From Hephaestia caeni (GTDB taxonomy: Bacteria > Pseudomonadota > Alphaproteobacteria > Sphingomonadales > Sphingomonadaceae), in the NCBI RefSeq assembly GCF_003550065.1, contig NZ_QXDC01000002.1:787306-851305 (forward strand): a DNA stretch of 64,000 nucleotides, written 5' to 3'. Below are positions 8,543 to 18,027 of the stretch, in pieces (position 1 is the first letter of the stretch; each line of letters begins with the position of its first letter). A program made the translations under genes and the position numbers. The notes under the pieces were generated by a model. It ran no database searches, was not told the origin of the DNA, and worked only from the letters and a program-made list of their open reading frames with translations.

Positions 8543-8944
8543 ATGTGCCAACTTTACAGGATGCACGAGACAACCGGTCTGTCGCAGGCTTTGCAGGATG
8601 GTGGTCGGCCGGGTTTGCTAGCCGAATACGGCATTTCCGTAGAAGGAACTCCCGAAGCCCTCATAGAGCTTCGCCTATTGCTAGCCGGCAAACCGATTGG
8701 CCGAGCCATGGTGCTCATAGCCGAACAGGGACGCCACTATGGCGTTCGCCTGTTTGCAACATCACAGTTTGACGAACAGCAATTCCTGCAGAATGCGGCG
8801 CGCTTCGGCATGAACGGTGATGAAGCCGTTATATTTGCCCTCAACCTGAGACCTCAGCCTGGTTCCACCCCTAAACTGAGCGCAGACATACGCCCACTGC
8901 GTCTAGACCGCACGCTCGTTCAGCAGCGATCGCCAGAGCAATAG
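8543..8944 (+). CDS. Hypothetical protein next to the heme cluster
   Basis: Possible starts are TTG 8531 (with GAGAG upstream), ATG 8543 and ATG 8561; none is clearly best. The roughly 133-residue product is mixed helix/strand (PEALIELRLLLAGKPIGRAM) with a disordered Pro-rich tail. No family is recognised. It is the last plus-strand gene before the convergent heme cluster, only 19 bases from the hmuV stop. Confidence 0.55.
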   Translation: MCQLYRMHETTGLSQALQDGGRPGLLAEYGISVEGTPEALIELRLLLAGKPIGRAMVLIAEQGRHYGVRLFATSQFDEQQFLQNAARFGMNGDEAVIFALNLRPQPGSTPKLSADIRPLRLDRTLVQQRSPEQ

Positions 8945-8963
8945 CTATAGGCACTTCTTCCTG

Positions 8964-9767
8964 TCAAAGGGTGGCAAGAGGCCGCGCCATTTGCGGTAGC
9001 ACAAACGGGCGATCGGCCGGCGTACTGCATGGGACCAGATCGACTTCAAATAGTTCGGCGAGCAACGGTCCGGTAAGGACGGCTGAAGGCCTGCCGTCCG
9101 CGATGACATAGCCGTCTTTCAGGGCGACGATCCTTGTCGCGACGCGCGCCGCCCAATTCAAGTCATGCAGCACTAGCAGCACCGTTCCACCCGCCGCCGC
9201 ATGGGCCTGCGCCACATCGAGCACGCGAAGCTGCTGGGCGGGGTCTTGCGCGGCGATTGGCTCGTCCAGCAACAGTGCGCCGGGCTGACCGCCATCAGCA
9301 CCGGCGCGGAGCTGGACCAGTACGCGCGCGAAATGGACGCGCTGGCGTTCACCGCCCGAGAGCGTGCCGACGATGCGGCTGCCCCATCCCTCCAGCCCAA
9401 CATCGGCGAGTGCAACGTCGACCAAGGCACGTTGGGCCAGAGGCGGCGCCCGCCGAACCGCAAGCCTCAGACCAAGCCGCACCAGTTCCCCGACCGTAAA
9501 GCTCTCACCGCCCTCATGGCTTTGCGCTAGCACGGCGCGTCGCTGCGCGAGCCGTCGCGGCCCCAGCTTCTCAACCGCCACGCCGTCCATCAGCACCCGG
9601 CCGAAGCTCGGCCGCATAGTGCCGCTGATGAGGCGGACGAGCGAGGATTTGCCGGCGCCGTTCGGCCCAATCAGCACCGTCGTCTCACCCGCCCGGATCG
9701 TAAGGTCAATGCCGTGCAGCAACGTGCGACAGCCGACGTCCAAACTGGCCTGTTCGATCTGGATCAT
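8964..9767 (-). CDS. hmuV: Heme ABC importer, ATP-binding protein
   Basis: This 267-residue ABC ATPase is expected to energise transport of heme across the inner membrane with HmuU. Walker A is GPNGAGKS at about residues 34-41, the signature LSGGERQR starts near 136, and Walker B (ALLLDEP) follows near 168; a switch His lies in LLVLHDLNW. The length fits the HmuV/BtuD group. The start is the ATG at 9767, which overlaps the hmuU stop by 4 bases (ATGA), rather than an ATG/GTG further upstream. It is the last gene of a minus-strand series that begins with hasI. Confidence 0.92.
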   Translation of the reverse strand: MIQIEQASLDVGCRTLLHGIDLTIRAGETTVLIGPNGAGKSSLVRLISGTMRPSFGRVLMDGVAVEKLGPRRLAQRRAVLAQSHEGGESFTVGELVRLGLRLAVRRAPPLAQRALVDVALADVGLEGWGSRIVGTLSGGERQRVHFARVLVQLRAGADGGQPGALLLDEPIAAQDPAQQLRVLDVAQAHAAAGGTVLLVLHDLNWAARVATRIVALKDGYVIADGRPSAVLTGPLLAELFEVDLVPCSTPADRPFVLPQMARPLATL

Positions 9768-10843
9768 AGCCGCGCCATCCTGCCGCCATCGCGAAGCAGC
9801 AACCACAAAAAGACGGGCGCACCGAGCAGCGCGGTGATGATCCCCACCGGCACCTCCGCGGGCGCGGCAACCGTACGCGCGAGTGTGTCCGCCAACACCA
9901 GCAGGATACCGCCGAGCAAGGCGCTCGCTGGCAGCACGACGCGATGGTCCGGCCCCGACAGCAGACGGACCAGGTTGGGCACTAGCACACCGACGAAACC
10001 GATGATGCCGACCGATGCCACCGCCGCGCCCGTCATGGAGGCCACGCCGAGCAGCGCGAGGCGCTTTGCACGTTGCACATCCGCGCCGAGGTGGAAGGCG
10101 TCGGCTTCGCCCAACAGCAACGCATTGAGGCTAGGCGCCAAGAAACAGAGGCACAGCGCGCCGACCCCCAAGAACGGCAAGGCCGCGCCGATCCCGGCCC
10201 ACGAAGCGCCAGACAGGCTCCCGAGCGTCCAGAAGCTGAGATCGCGCAAAGCCCGGTCGTCGGCCATATAGACGAGCAACCCGGTGAATGCCGCGCAGAA
10301 GGCGGCGAGCGCGATCCCGCCGAGCAGCACGGTTGCGATCGACGTCACGCCCTCGCGAGTGGCAAGCGCATAGAGAATAGCAGTGCCCAGCAACGCACCA
10401 ATCAATCCGGCGAACGGTTGCGCCCAACGGCCGAGCGGTTCCAACACCGAGGCAAGCGCGCCCGCACCAAGCACGATGATGATCGCGGTAGCCAGCGCCG
10501 CGCCCGCCGACACGCCAACGAGACCGGGATCAGCGAGCTGGTTGCGAAACAGCCCCTGCATAACCGCACCCGATGTCCCGAGCGCGGCCCCTGTCGCCAG
10601 TCCCAGCACCAGCCTCGGCAGACGAATGCCGCTCATGACAAGCCAGCCCACCTCTTCGTCGGGCGAGGCTGCCCGCCCGGACCAAAGCATGTCCAGCAGG
10701 CCCGGCAGGCTGGCGAGGCCGGTATCAGTCGCTCCCAGGTCGAGGGCGAGCAAACTCACGGCAAGCAGCCCGCCTACCAGCAACGGAAACAGCGCCGCTG
10801 CTCCGAGGCGACGAGCGGACGGACTATTGCGCGGCTCTGGCAT
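9764..10843 (-). CDS. hmuU: Heme ABC importer, FecCD-family permease
   Basis: This 359-residue polytopic inner-membrane protein has multiple hydrophobic segments and FecCD features such as the SGIRLPRLVLGLATGAALG block near residue 70 and GFVGVLVPNLVRLLSG-type sequence near 270. It would form the heme channel as a homodimer with two HmuV subunits. The start is 1 base downstream of the hmuT stop, and the stop overlaps hmuV, so the three genes are probably co-translated. Confidence 0.92.
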   Translation of the reverse strand: MPEPRNSPSARRLGAAALFPLLVGGLLAVSLLALDLGATDTGLASLPGLLDMLWSGRAASPDEEVGWLVMSGIRLPRLVLGLATGAALGTSGAVMQGLFRNQLADPGLVGVSAGAALATAIIIVLGAGALASVLEPLGRWAQPFAGLIGALLGTAILYALATREGVTSIATVLLGGIALAAFCAAFTGLLVYMADDRALRDLSFWTLGSLSGASWAGIGAALPFLGVGALCLCFLAPSLNALLLGEADAFHLGADVQRAKRLALLGVASMTGAAVASVGIIGFVGVLVPNLVRLLSGPDHRVVLPASALLGGILLVLADTLARTVAAPAEVPVGIITALLGAPVFLWLLLRDGGRMARL

Positions 10844-10844
10844 G

Positions 10845-11729
10845 TCAGATGGCTTGCAGGCGCCGTGCCAGGTCCAGCGCAGCCGCCGGCGTACGTGGGC
10901 CTAGTCCGAGCAGATAGCTGCCGTCCATCTTGATAAGTGCCCGTCGCCGGCCTGCCGGGGTCAGGCGAAAGCCCGGTGTGTCAAGCGCGTGCACATCGAT
11001 GCCGGGACCCGCATGGTCCATTGCCAGCACGGCATCAGGCGCCAGTGCCGCCAACGCCTCATCACTGACCGGCTTGTAGCCGTCAAGTGCACCCGCGGCG
11101 TTGATGCCGCCGGCGAGGCCGATGATCGCGTCCGCCTCCGTGCCCTTGCCTGCCACCATCGGCCGTCCGTTTTGGAGCGACAAAACGAACAGCACGCGCT
11201 TGCGGGCCGGGTGCGCACGCCGATAGGCCGCAAGCTCGCGAAAGCCCCCATCGATCGTCCGGTTGAGCCGTGCGCCTTGCGCATCCACCTTGAACAAGGC
11301 GGCGAGCTGGCGCACACGCGCTGTCACAGCCTCGGGCGACAAAGTGTTGTCGATGGTGACGAACCGGATACCGGAGGCACGCAACTGATCGAGCGCCTGC
11401 GGCGGCCCGGCATCGCGCATGGCGAGGATAAGGGTCGGGCGCATCGACAGCACACCCTCGGCGGACACGGCCCGCATATAGCCCACATTCCGCTTTTCCT
11501 TGAGAGCGGCGGATGGAAACTGGCTGGTCGTATCGACCGCCACGATCTGCGCCTGCTGACCGAGCGCATAGAGGATTTCCGTAATCGCCCCACCGATGCA
11601 GACGACGCGAGTCTGTGTCCCGGCCGCAGGCGCGGCGCCCGACACCCGCACAGGAGCGACAAGAAAGAAAAGAGATGCCCCCGCGAGAAACTCGCGGCGG
11701 CCACGATGCGGAACGAGGAAAGTATTCAT
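10845..11729 (-). CDS. hmuT: Periplasmic heme-binding protein
   Basis: This 294-residue protein is of the HmuT/FepB-like class III substrate-binding family, expected to carry heme from the outer-membrane receptor to HmuUV. The N-terminus RRGRREFLAG-like stretch (RREFLAGASLFFLVAPV) looks like a Tat or Sec signal peptide. Conserved-type segments are RVVCIGGAITEILYALG and VVAVDTTSQFP-like sequence (here IVAVDTTSQFP). A Tyr in GYMRAVSAEG may take the place of the heme-ligating Tyr of the family. It lies between tonB and hmuU with 42 bases to tonB. Confidence 0.9.
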   Translation of the reverse strand: MNTFLVPHRGRREFLAGASLFFLVAPVRVSGAAPAAGTQTRVVCIGGAITEILYALGQQAQIVAVDTTSQFPSAALKEKRNVGYMRAVSAEGVLSMRPTLILAMRDAGPPQALDQLRASGIRFVTIDNTLSPEAVTARVRQLAALFKVDAQGARLNRTIDGGFRELAAYRRAHPARKRVLFVLSLQNGRPMVAGKGTEADAIIGLAGGINAAGALDGYKPVSDEALAALAPDAVLAMDHAGPGIDVHALDTPGFRLTPAGRRRALIKMDGSYLLGLGPRTPAAALDLARRLQAI

Positions 11730-11760
11730 GTGTGGCTTTCTATGGAATAGACGATTAGGA

Positions 11761-11780
11761 AGAGGCTCTTTTCAGCCTCT
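11761..11780 (-). promoter_or_regulatory. Hairpin spanning the tonB stop codon
   Basis: AGAGGCT and AGCCTCT form a perfect 7-bp stem around a 6-base loop, overlapping the TGA of tonB. There is no T run after it on the minus strand, so it is not a classical terminator. It may stabilise RNA ends or reduce read-through into hmuT. Confidence 0.45.
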
Positions 11781-12629
11781 CCGATTCAGAAAAAATTCGA
11801 CGGGAATTGTCAGCTCGACAGTGTCCGGCTTGTCATTTGGAATGGCGGGGAGCGGTTGCGCACGATTCAGCGTATCGAGCGCGGCCTGGTCCAGCGTGGC
11901 AAACCCCGAGCTTCGCACCACCGCTGCGGACAGAACGGCGCCACTCCGGTTCATCTGGAATCGGACATAGACAGTGCCCTGCTGGCGCGCCGCCCGCGCG
12001 CGCGCCGGAAACCGGCGATAGCGTTCCAGATGCGCGAGCAGCCGGGCTTCCCAACTTTGCTTCGCATCGCTTGAAACCCTCGCGGACGAGGGAGCCGCGA
12101 TGCTCTTGGGCGCCGTCGTCTCGGGAACGGCAGGACCGGGATCGACCAGTTCCTCCACCGGCTCGCGTGCTTCGCGCGGCGCCATGGAAAGGACGGGGAG
12201 TTGCATCAGCGGTGGCGGCACGACGATGTCCGGCTTCGGTTCGGGTTTGGCCTCCTGCCGCTCAACCTGCTCAGGCCCAGGCGCCACCTCGCGGACCGGC
12301 TCCGGCGGCGCGGCGAGCGGCCGCAGCTCCACCACCAGCGGTGCCGATGACGAAACGATCATTGGCTTTACCACGCGCCAGGAGAAGAGGGCGCAGCTCA
12401 GCACTAGCGCTATCACCGCCGCCGTGCCGCCAATCCCAAAAAGGCGGGTTCGCCAGTCCATCGGCCGATCACAATAGCGGGTGTAGTTATGGGGTAAATA
12501 TTCTGCGGAAGCCGGCACGTTGGTGGTCGGACTCTTGGGTAAGCGATCCCAATAGTAGGAGGTCATGACGACCATGCCCGACATCAGCTCGCCCTCGTCG
12601 TTGATGGTCCCTTGCAGGTCATGTGTCAT
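11772..12629 (-). CDS. tonB: TonB energy transducer dedicated to heme uptake (HasB-like)
   Basis: The 285-residue protein has a cytoplasmic N-terminus, one membrane segment near residues 66-88 (GIGGTAAVIALVLSCALFSW), a Pro/Glu-rich periplasmic spacer (about 95-180) and a C-terminal TonB domain with YRRFPARARAARQQGTVYVRF-like sequence and a closing VELTIPVEFFLN. It should couple ExbBD energy to the HasR-type receptor, as HasB does in Serratia; no exbBD is in the window. Alternative starts are 12584 and 12566, so the first 20 residues are uncertain. Confidence 0.88.
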   Translation of the reverse strand: MTHDLQGTINDEGELMSGMVVMTSYYWDRLPKSPTTNVPASAEYLPHNYTRYCDRPMDWRTRLFGIGGTAAVIALVLSCALFSWRVVKPMIVSSSAPLVVELRPLAAPPEPVREVAPGPEQVERQEAKPEPKPDIVVPPPLMQLPVLSMAPREAREPVEELVDPGPAVPETTAPKSIAAPSSARVSSDAKQSWEARLLAHLERYRRFPARARAARQQGTVYVRFQMNRSGAVLSAAVVRSSGFATLDQAALDTLNRAQPLPAIPNDKPDTVELTIPVEFFLNRRG

Positions 12630-12705
12630 AGGTCATCCCCGGCAACCGGGGCACCATCCGGCACAGACAGCAGCAGTGTGCCGGAATAGGGCCGCTGCCA
12701 AAGGA

Positions 12706-13299
12706 TTAGCCAATGCGCGCATCGACCAGCGCCTGCACGCGCGCGAAGGCGGCCTGAGCCCCCTCCACCGCGCGCGCTTCTTCCTCGTTCGTCAGCACCG
12801 CGCCATCGAGCGCGGCAGTGAAGGCTCGCCAGTGCGCCGCCGGTCCCTCGGGAGCGGGTGCAAGGTGCCGCGCGCCATGCTCATCGGACAGACCGATCTT
12901 CGCCGCTTCCTTGCGGAGCAGTGCCGCGCCCATGTTCGAGCCTTCGGCAACATATAGCCAGCCAAGCGCAGCGGGGACATCCACCGCACCATCGGCCACG
13001 AACGCCAGCGGCGTGTCGTCCTCGGGGAAGGCGAGGCCGAGATCGTCGAGATCCGCAGCGATCAATGGCAGACGGCGCCTTTCGGCAAGACCAGGCAGCA
13101 CCGCCTGAAGCACCGCATTGTCATAAAGCGCGTCGATATCCCGATGGAACAGCGCTTGGACAATCACGAACCGGCCATAGCCCTCGACGCTGGAGAACGA
13201 CGCAGCCGACATGATCGACCTATCGAGCTGGTCATGCGTGTCATGTGTCAACGTCTTGAGACGCTTGGCACGAGAAGGTTCTAGAATGTCAGTCGTCAT
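12706..13299 (-). CDS. hmuO: Heme oxygenase (biliverdin-producing)
   Basis: This 197-residue all-helical protein is of the bacterial HemO/BphO heme-oxygenase group, which opens heme to biliverdin, iron and CO. His22 in LTHDTHDQLD is the likely proximal iron ligand, and GWLYVAEGSNMGAALL (about residue 110) matches the distal-helix block of the family. The start at ATG 13299 follows AGGAATTCCGC. It lies 28 bases after the tolC-like gene, linking heme import with iron release in the cytosol. Confidence 0.88.
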   Translation of the reverse strand: MTTDILEPSRAKRLKTLTHDTHDQLDRSIMSAASFSSVEGYGRFVIVQALFHRDIDALYDNAVLQAVLPGLAERRRLPLIAADLDDLGLAFPEDDTPLAFVADGAVDVPAALGWLYVAEGSNMGAALLRKEAAKIGLSDEHGARHLAPAPEGPAAHWRAFTAALDGAVLTNEEEARAVEGAQAAFARVQALVDARIG

Positions 13300-13328
13300 G
13301 CGGAATTCCTTCTGTAGTGAAAAGAGGA

Positions 13329-14705
13329 TCAGGGCCGCGTGGCCTGAAAGCAGGTGCCAACGCGAGTGATGTCGGCATCGTCGAGCGTCCCGGCCTGCCA
13401 ACGCAACGAAAGCCAGCCCAGCAGATAGTCGTAGCGCGCGCGGGCCAGATCGCGCTGCGCTTCGAGCCGCTGGCGCTCGGCATCGAGCGCGTCGAGATTG
13501 GTGCGCTCGCCCCCCACGATACTGCGCTGCGTAGCCCGCACACGCTCGGCCGACGCCGACGCGGCACGCGCGTAGGCATCGATCCGCGACGGACTCATCT
13601 CAACAAGACTATACTGCTTCTCGAGATCATCGATCAGCTCGAAGATCGCCGCGTCGAGCTTATGGCGCGCTTCTTCCAACGCATTTCGCGCCTGTGTCGT
13701 GGACGCAGACACGCCCCCGCCCGAATAAAGCGGCACACGCACTTGGATGCCGACCGTGGCCGTTCTGAAATGCTGGCCGATCACATTCTCCCCATCGGAA
13801 TCCGACGTGCGATGGCGGGCAAAAGCCGCGACCGTAGGAAGGCCCCCGGCCCGCTGTTGGTCGACCTGTGCCACAGCAGCCTGAACCATGCTGCGCTGGG
13901 CAGCCAGTTCGGGATTATGTGCAAGTAGGCGCTCCCTCCACATATCCAACGGTTCGGCTGGTCCGACCAGTGGCAGACACCGCTCATTGAGCGATACCGG
14001 ATCTCCCATCGGCAAGGGGCCGACGAGGATCCGCAGGCCGTTACGGGCCGCGCGCAAGCGATCCCGCGCTTCCAACACGCGCGCGGCGGCAAGGTGCTGC
14101 TGCGCCTCGACTTCCGCCCGATCCGTGCGGGTGCCTTCGCCCAACACGACAAAGCGCTCGACGCGGCGCAAATCTTCATCGAGCGCCGTAACATAGGATT
14201 CTGCCAGCTTCAGATCGTCGATGGCGAAGAGAAGGTCGCTATAAGCCTGGAGAACTCGAACAGCGAGCGCCTGGCGTGCGCGCTCTTCGGTGAACTCACC
14301 AGCTTCGGCCTGCGCGCGACCCACACGGTAGCGTGCGCCTGCCGCAGCGTTGAACAGCGGCTGCGACAGCACGAAGCTCGATGAATAGCTATTGTAGATC
14401 GTGTTGCTCGTGACATCACCGTTCGGCAGCGCCTCAGTGATGTCCGACCAGTTGCGTGCCCGGTCGTAGCTGTAGTTGAGATTGGGACGCAGGCCGGCAC
14501 GCGCAATCGCCCGTGCCTGTGCGTCAGCGCGCTGGCGGGCCTGCGCGGCTAGCCATGTGGGGTCGGCTTCCAGCGCGAGTTCATAGGCGCGCAGAAAGTC
14601 GATGGAGTTGCCACCATCGCCGCCAAGGGCGGCAGTCTGCGCCAATGCGGAGCCGGATATTAGGCAGAGGGCAATGACGACGGCCGATGCGGCAATGCGC
14701 TTCAC
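13329..14705 (-). CDS. hasF: TolC-family outer-membrane channel of a type I exporter
   Basis: The 458-residue protein has a signal peptide (residues 1-23, ending SGSALAQ) and two internally similar halves rich in helices, typical of TolC/PrtF/AprF; NLNYSYDRA and SRIDAYARAAS fall in expected positions. It should form the outer-membrane exit duct for the hemophore. The GTG at 14705 overlaps the adaptor stop (GTGA) and has a GGGGGGACAA site, so it is preferred to the TTG upstream. The symbol follows the Serratia naming and is an inference from context. Confidence 0.87.
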   Translation of the reverse strand: MKRIAASAVVIALCLISGSALAQTAALGGDGGNSIDFLRAYELALEADPTWLAAQARQRADAQARAIARAGLRPNLNYSYDRARNWSDITEALPNGDVTSNTIYNSYSSSFVLSQPLFNAAAGARYRVGRAQAEAGEFTEERARQALAVRVLQAYSDLLFAIDDLKLAESYVTALDEDLRRVERFVVLGEGTRTDRAEVEAQQHLAAARVLEARDRLRAARNGLRILVGPLPMGDPVSLNERCLPLVGPAEPLDMWRERLLAHNPELAAQRSMVQAAVAQVDQQRAGGLPTVAAFARHRTSDSDGENVIGQHFRTATVGIQVRVPLYSGGGVSASTTQARNALEEARHKLDAAIFELIDDLEKQYSLVEMSPSRIDAYARAASASAERVRATQRSIVGGERTNLDALDAERQRLEAQRDLARARYDYLLGWLSLRWQAGTLDDADITRVGTCFQATRP

Positions 14706-16126
14706 TTGTCCCCCCAAGCTGTCCGCAAACGGTCGATGAGCGGCTTGAAAAGATAGTTGAGCAGGGTGCGCTCGCCGGTTCGCACGAACACTTCGACCGG
14801 CATGCCCGCACGCAACGGCTGATCGCCCAGCCTCAGTCGGGCCAGCTCGTCGGCGCCGACTCGGATGCGAACACGATAAAAGGGTAGCCCGTCCTTCTCA
14901 TCCTGGAGCCGATCGGCCGAAACTTGCTCTACTCGCCCCAAGAGTCGTGGCGTCGAGCTCCGGTCGAACGCGGTGAACAAGAGGTCGACCGGGAGCCCCC
15001 CATGCACCTTGTCGACACTCCCCACTGGCAAATGACCCTCGACGATCAGCGGCGCGGCATCAGGCACAATCTCCATGAGACGACCGCCGGGCTGGACCAC
15101 TCCGCCAACAGTATGCACCGCCAATCCTACGATCCGGCCGGCAGCGGGAGCGCGGATGTCAGTATGCTGGAGATCAAAACGAGCAGTCTCCTGCCGCGCG
15201 GCCAGCGACTGCGCCTGAAGCTTCGTGTCAGCCAGTTCGCCGCGGACATCCTGCTGCCAATCCTCACGCCGCTGATAGAGGCGGGATTGAAGCTCCGCGG
15301 CTTGTCCGCGCGCTTGGCCGATTGTACCGAGATCGCGGGAAATGTCCGACTGGATCGAGGCGCGCAGCCGCTCTGTCTCTAGAAGGCGGTTGCGCGGAAT
15401 ATAGCCCTCGTTCGCCAACTGCCGCATATTGCCGAGCTGCTCGTTCATCGCGCCAAGCTGCTGGCGCTTGTCGCTGATGGAGGCTTCGAGTCCGGCGATC
15501 AGCGCGCGCTGACCAACTATCGATTGCGTGATCCCCGTCAGTTCCCCTTGCAACGCGGCGCGCCGACTTGTGAAATGCTGGCGCTGCAGGGCGACTGCAC
15601 CGACCACATCGAGGCTTTCGCTGTGCTCCAGATCAGCAGGGAATACGGGAGATGCGAGGCCATCGCGTTCGGCCAGAAGCCGGGCCTCCTTCGCGCGCGC
15701 GGTGGCAAGCTGGATGGCGACACTTTCCGCCTCAGCACCAGCACGGGTTGGATCGAGGCGAACGAGGACCTGACCGGCCCGAACCCGGTCGCCTTCGCGG
15801 ATATGCAGTGCCGAGACGATCCCGCCAGCCTGATGCTCCACGGCCTGGCGGTTGCCGGTGACGACAACAACACCAGGCATTGGCACCCCATTGTCGAGCG
15901 GGGCAAAGGCTGCCCACAGGAGAAAACCTCCGAAGCCAAGGATAAGCAGCCACCAGCCGAAGCGCGCGGGACGGAGAGACGTTCGGCTCTCCGCCGCGTC
16001 TTCGCGGTCGAGATCATCGGCCGTCAGTTCGTGATCGGTTGACTGATCCCTGCCGATGTTGCGCGGGAATTCCCGCCATTGGGTCCAGGCACGGCTTTTT
16101 GGCTCTATCTGGCCAGTGTCCATCAT
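14702..16126 (-). CDS. hasE: Type I secretion membrane-fusion adaptor (HlyD family)
   Basis: This 474-residue adaptor has a cytoplasmic N-terminus, one membrane segment near residues 56-74 (FGWWLLILGFGGFLLWAAF), a biotinyl-lipoyl-like half (VVVTGNRQAVEHQAGGIV), a long coiled coil and a C-terminal beta domain. It would bridge the ABC protein and the TolC-like channel. Two adjacent ATGs (16126, 16123) are possible, 2 bases beyond the stop of the ABC gene. The order ABC-adaptor-TolC immediately after the hemophore gene matches the has system. Confidence 0.9.
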   Translation of the reverse strand: MMDTGQIEPKSRAWTQWREFPRNIGRDQSTDHELTADDLDREDAAESRTSLRPARFGWWLLILGFGGFLLWAAFAPLDNGVPMPGVVVVTGNRQAVEHQAGGIVSALHIREGDRVRAGQVLVRLDPTRAGAEAESVAIQLATARAKEARLLAERDGLASPVFPADLEHSESLDVVGAVALQRQHFTSRRAALQGELTGITQSIVGQRALIAGLEASISDKRQQLGAMNEQLGNMRQLANEGYIPRNRLLETERLRASIQSDISRDLGTIGQARGQAAELQSRLYQRREDWQQDVRGELADTKLQAQSLAARQETARFDLQHTDIRAPAAGRIVGLAVHTVGGVVQPGGRLMEIVPDAAPLIVEGHLPVGSVDKVHGGLPVDLLFTAFDRSSTPRLLGRVEQVSADRLQDEKDGLPFYRVRIRVGADELARLRLGDQPLRAGMPVEVFVRTGERTLLNYLFKPLIDRLRTAWGDK

Positions 16127-16128
16127 CG

Positions 16129-17952
16129 CTATACCCCCGTCTTGCCGCCAAAGCCGAAGCTCGAAATGACAGCGCCGCCCGGCCTAGCAATGCCGGCGCT
16201 GATCGTTTCCGGCATAGACGGCATCTGGCCATTGGGCTGGCCAGCCGACTTCGGCGAAGCCGCCTCGCGCATCCGTGCAATCACATCGACGGTCGGACCA
16301 AAGGCTTGCGCCTGACCACCCCTCAGCGCGAGCAGCTTCGTTGTGACTTCCAGAACCTTGGGACGGTGCGTGATGAGGACCGTCGTGACTTTCCTCTGTC
16401 GCAGGCGCCTAAGCGCTTCAACCAATGCCTCCTCGCCAGCCTCGTCCAAACTCGCATTCGGTTCGTCCAGAATGACGAGGCAGGGATTGCCGTAGAGCGC
16501 ACGCGCCAGGGCGATCCGCTGCCGCTGCCCGCCTGACAGGCCCTGTCCACCAGGGCCGAGCCGTGTGTCATAGCCTTGCGGCAGGGTCAGGATCATGTCA
16601 TGCGCGCCCGCCATGACGGCGGCATCCGTGACCAAAGCGGGAGCGGCATCGGCATCTGCGAAGCGCGAGATATTCTCGGCGACCGTGCCGGCGAACAGTT
16701 CCACTTCCTGCGGCAGATAGCCGATGTGCGGGCCGAGCCTTGTCCGGTCCCATTGGGTGATATCGGCACCATCAAGCCGTACTTTGCCAGCACGCGCAGC
16801 CCAGACGCCGCCGATCAGGCGACCGAGTGTCGATTTGCCCGACCCAGAGGGCCCGATGATGCCAAGCATATCGCCCGCCTCCAGCGCGAAGGTGACGCCT
16901 ACCAAGGTAGGCGCTGTCGCCTTGACCCCTGGCGGCAGGGCGGACGCTCCTTCGACACGCAACACACCTTTGGGCTCAGGCAGGGGCAGGCGCTCGGGTC
17001 GTTCCGGGTAAGCAGCAAGCAATACGCTCAGACGTTCCCATGAAAGACGAGTGTTGGCCCATTGCCGCCATGCGGCAATCACCTGGTCGACAGGGGCGAG
17101 CGTTCGGCCCATCAGGATGGACCCTGCAACCATCATCCCGCCGCTCATTCGGCCGTCGATGGTTAGCCAAGCACCGAGGCCAAGCACCAACGATTGTAGT
17201 GCAAGACGGATCGTACGCGAGATCGCGCTAATGAGCGCATTGCGCTCGCTGGCTTGTGACTGGCGCCGCACATAGCCGCGATGCGGGATGCGCCAAAGGT
17301 GGAACAGGCGATCAAGCATGCCCATCGCCTCGATCGAGTCCGAATTGCGGAGTTGCATCTCGACGCTTTGCGTTGCTTGCACCGAAAGTTTGCCTGCCTG
17401 CTTCAACAAGTCGTGCGACAGACGTTCGTTTAGCCAAGCGAGAGCAGCGAGAATGACGATACCGACCAGCGCCAGCAGACCGATCCATGGGTGGAAGAGG
17501 AACAGAACGATCAGGAACAACGGCGTCCAGGGAGCATCAAAAAAGGCAAACACCGCGTTGCCGGTCAGAAACTGGCGGATACTATCGAGATCGCGCGCTG
17601 CCTGCGCAGCGTTGGCCTGTCCCCCAGCAAGACCACGCTCGAACGCAGCCTGATGGACACGGCGCGCTAGCAAATCATCGATCCGCGAGCCCGCGTGGAT
17701 CACCACGCGGCTACGGACATATTCGAGAGCCCCCATGAGGCCGAGCAGTCCGACCAGTATGACGGTCAGCATGGCCAACGTGAAAACGTTGCCCGAAGCG
17801 ACGGCCCGATCATAAACCTGCAGCATGTAGAGCGAAGGTGCGAGCATAAGTACGTTGGTGGCCGCGCTGAACGCAGCGATGCTGCGAATGCTGCCACGCA
17901 AGTTCAGAACAACCGCGCGGATTTCGTCCTTCGGTGTGTCTTTATGCTGCAT
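16129..17952 (-). CDS. hasD: Type I secretion ABC transporter for the hemophore
   Basis: This 607-residue fusion has an N-terminal transmembrane domain (about residues 20-310) and a C-terminal ATPase with Walker A GPSGSGKST near residue 367, signature LSGGQRQRIALARAL near 469 and Walker B LVILDEP. No N-terminal C39 peptidase is present, which fits the PrtD/HasD/AprD group that exports substrates with an uncleaved C-terminal signal. It follows hasA by 75 bases that contain a strong hairpin. Confidence 0.92.
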   Translation of the reverse strand: MQHKDTPKDEIRAVVLNLRGSIRSIAAFSAATNVLMLAPSLYMLQVYDRAVASGNVFTLAMLTVILVGLLGLMGALEYVRSRVVIHAGSRIDDLLARRVHQAAFERGLAGGQANAAQAARDLDSIRQFLTGNAVFAFFDAPWTPLFLIVLFLFHPWIGLLALVGIVILAALAWLNERLSHDLLKQAGKLSVQATQSVEMQLRNSDSIEAMGMLDRLFHLWRIPHRGYVRRQSQASERNALISAISRTIRLALQSLVLGLGAWLTIDGRMSGGMMVAGSILMGRTLAPVDQVIAAWRQWANTRLSWERLSVLLAAYPERPERLPLPEPKGVLRVEGASALPPGVKATAPTLVGVTFALEAGDMLGIIGPSGSGKSTLGRLIGGVWAARAGKVRLDGADITQWDRTRLGPHIGYLPQEVELFAGTVAENISRFADADAAPALVTDAAVMAGAHDMILTLPQGYDTRLGPGGQGLSGGQRQRIALARALYGNPCLVILDEPNASLDEAGEEALVEALRRLRQRKVTTVLITHRPKVLEVTTKLLALRGGQAQAFGPTVDVIARMREAASPKSAGQPNGQMPSMPETISAGIARPGGAVISSFGFGGKTGV

Positions 17953-17978
17953 CGGACGCTCTCGAGAAAGGCAAGGTC

Positions 17979-18004
17979 GGGATGGCGACCGACGCCGCCA
18001 TCCC
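17979..18004 (-). promoter_or_regulatory. Hairpin between hasA and hasD
   Basis: GGGATGGCG and CGCCATCCC make a perfect 9-bp stem with an 8-base loop in the 75-base gap. There is no T run after it in the minus direction. It could stabilise hasA mRNA or attenuate transcription so that hemophore outnumbers exporter. Confidence 0.55.
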
Positions 18005-18027
18005 TTCCGTTCGCGCCTGTTGGGGGA

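Noticed and set aside
10073..10933. 286-codon plus-strand frame opposite hmuU
   Set aside because: It is antisense to a clear permease and extremely Arg/Gln/Pro-rich.
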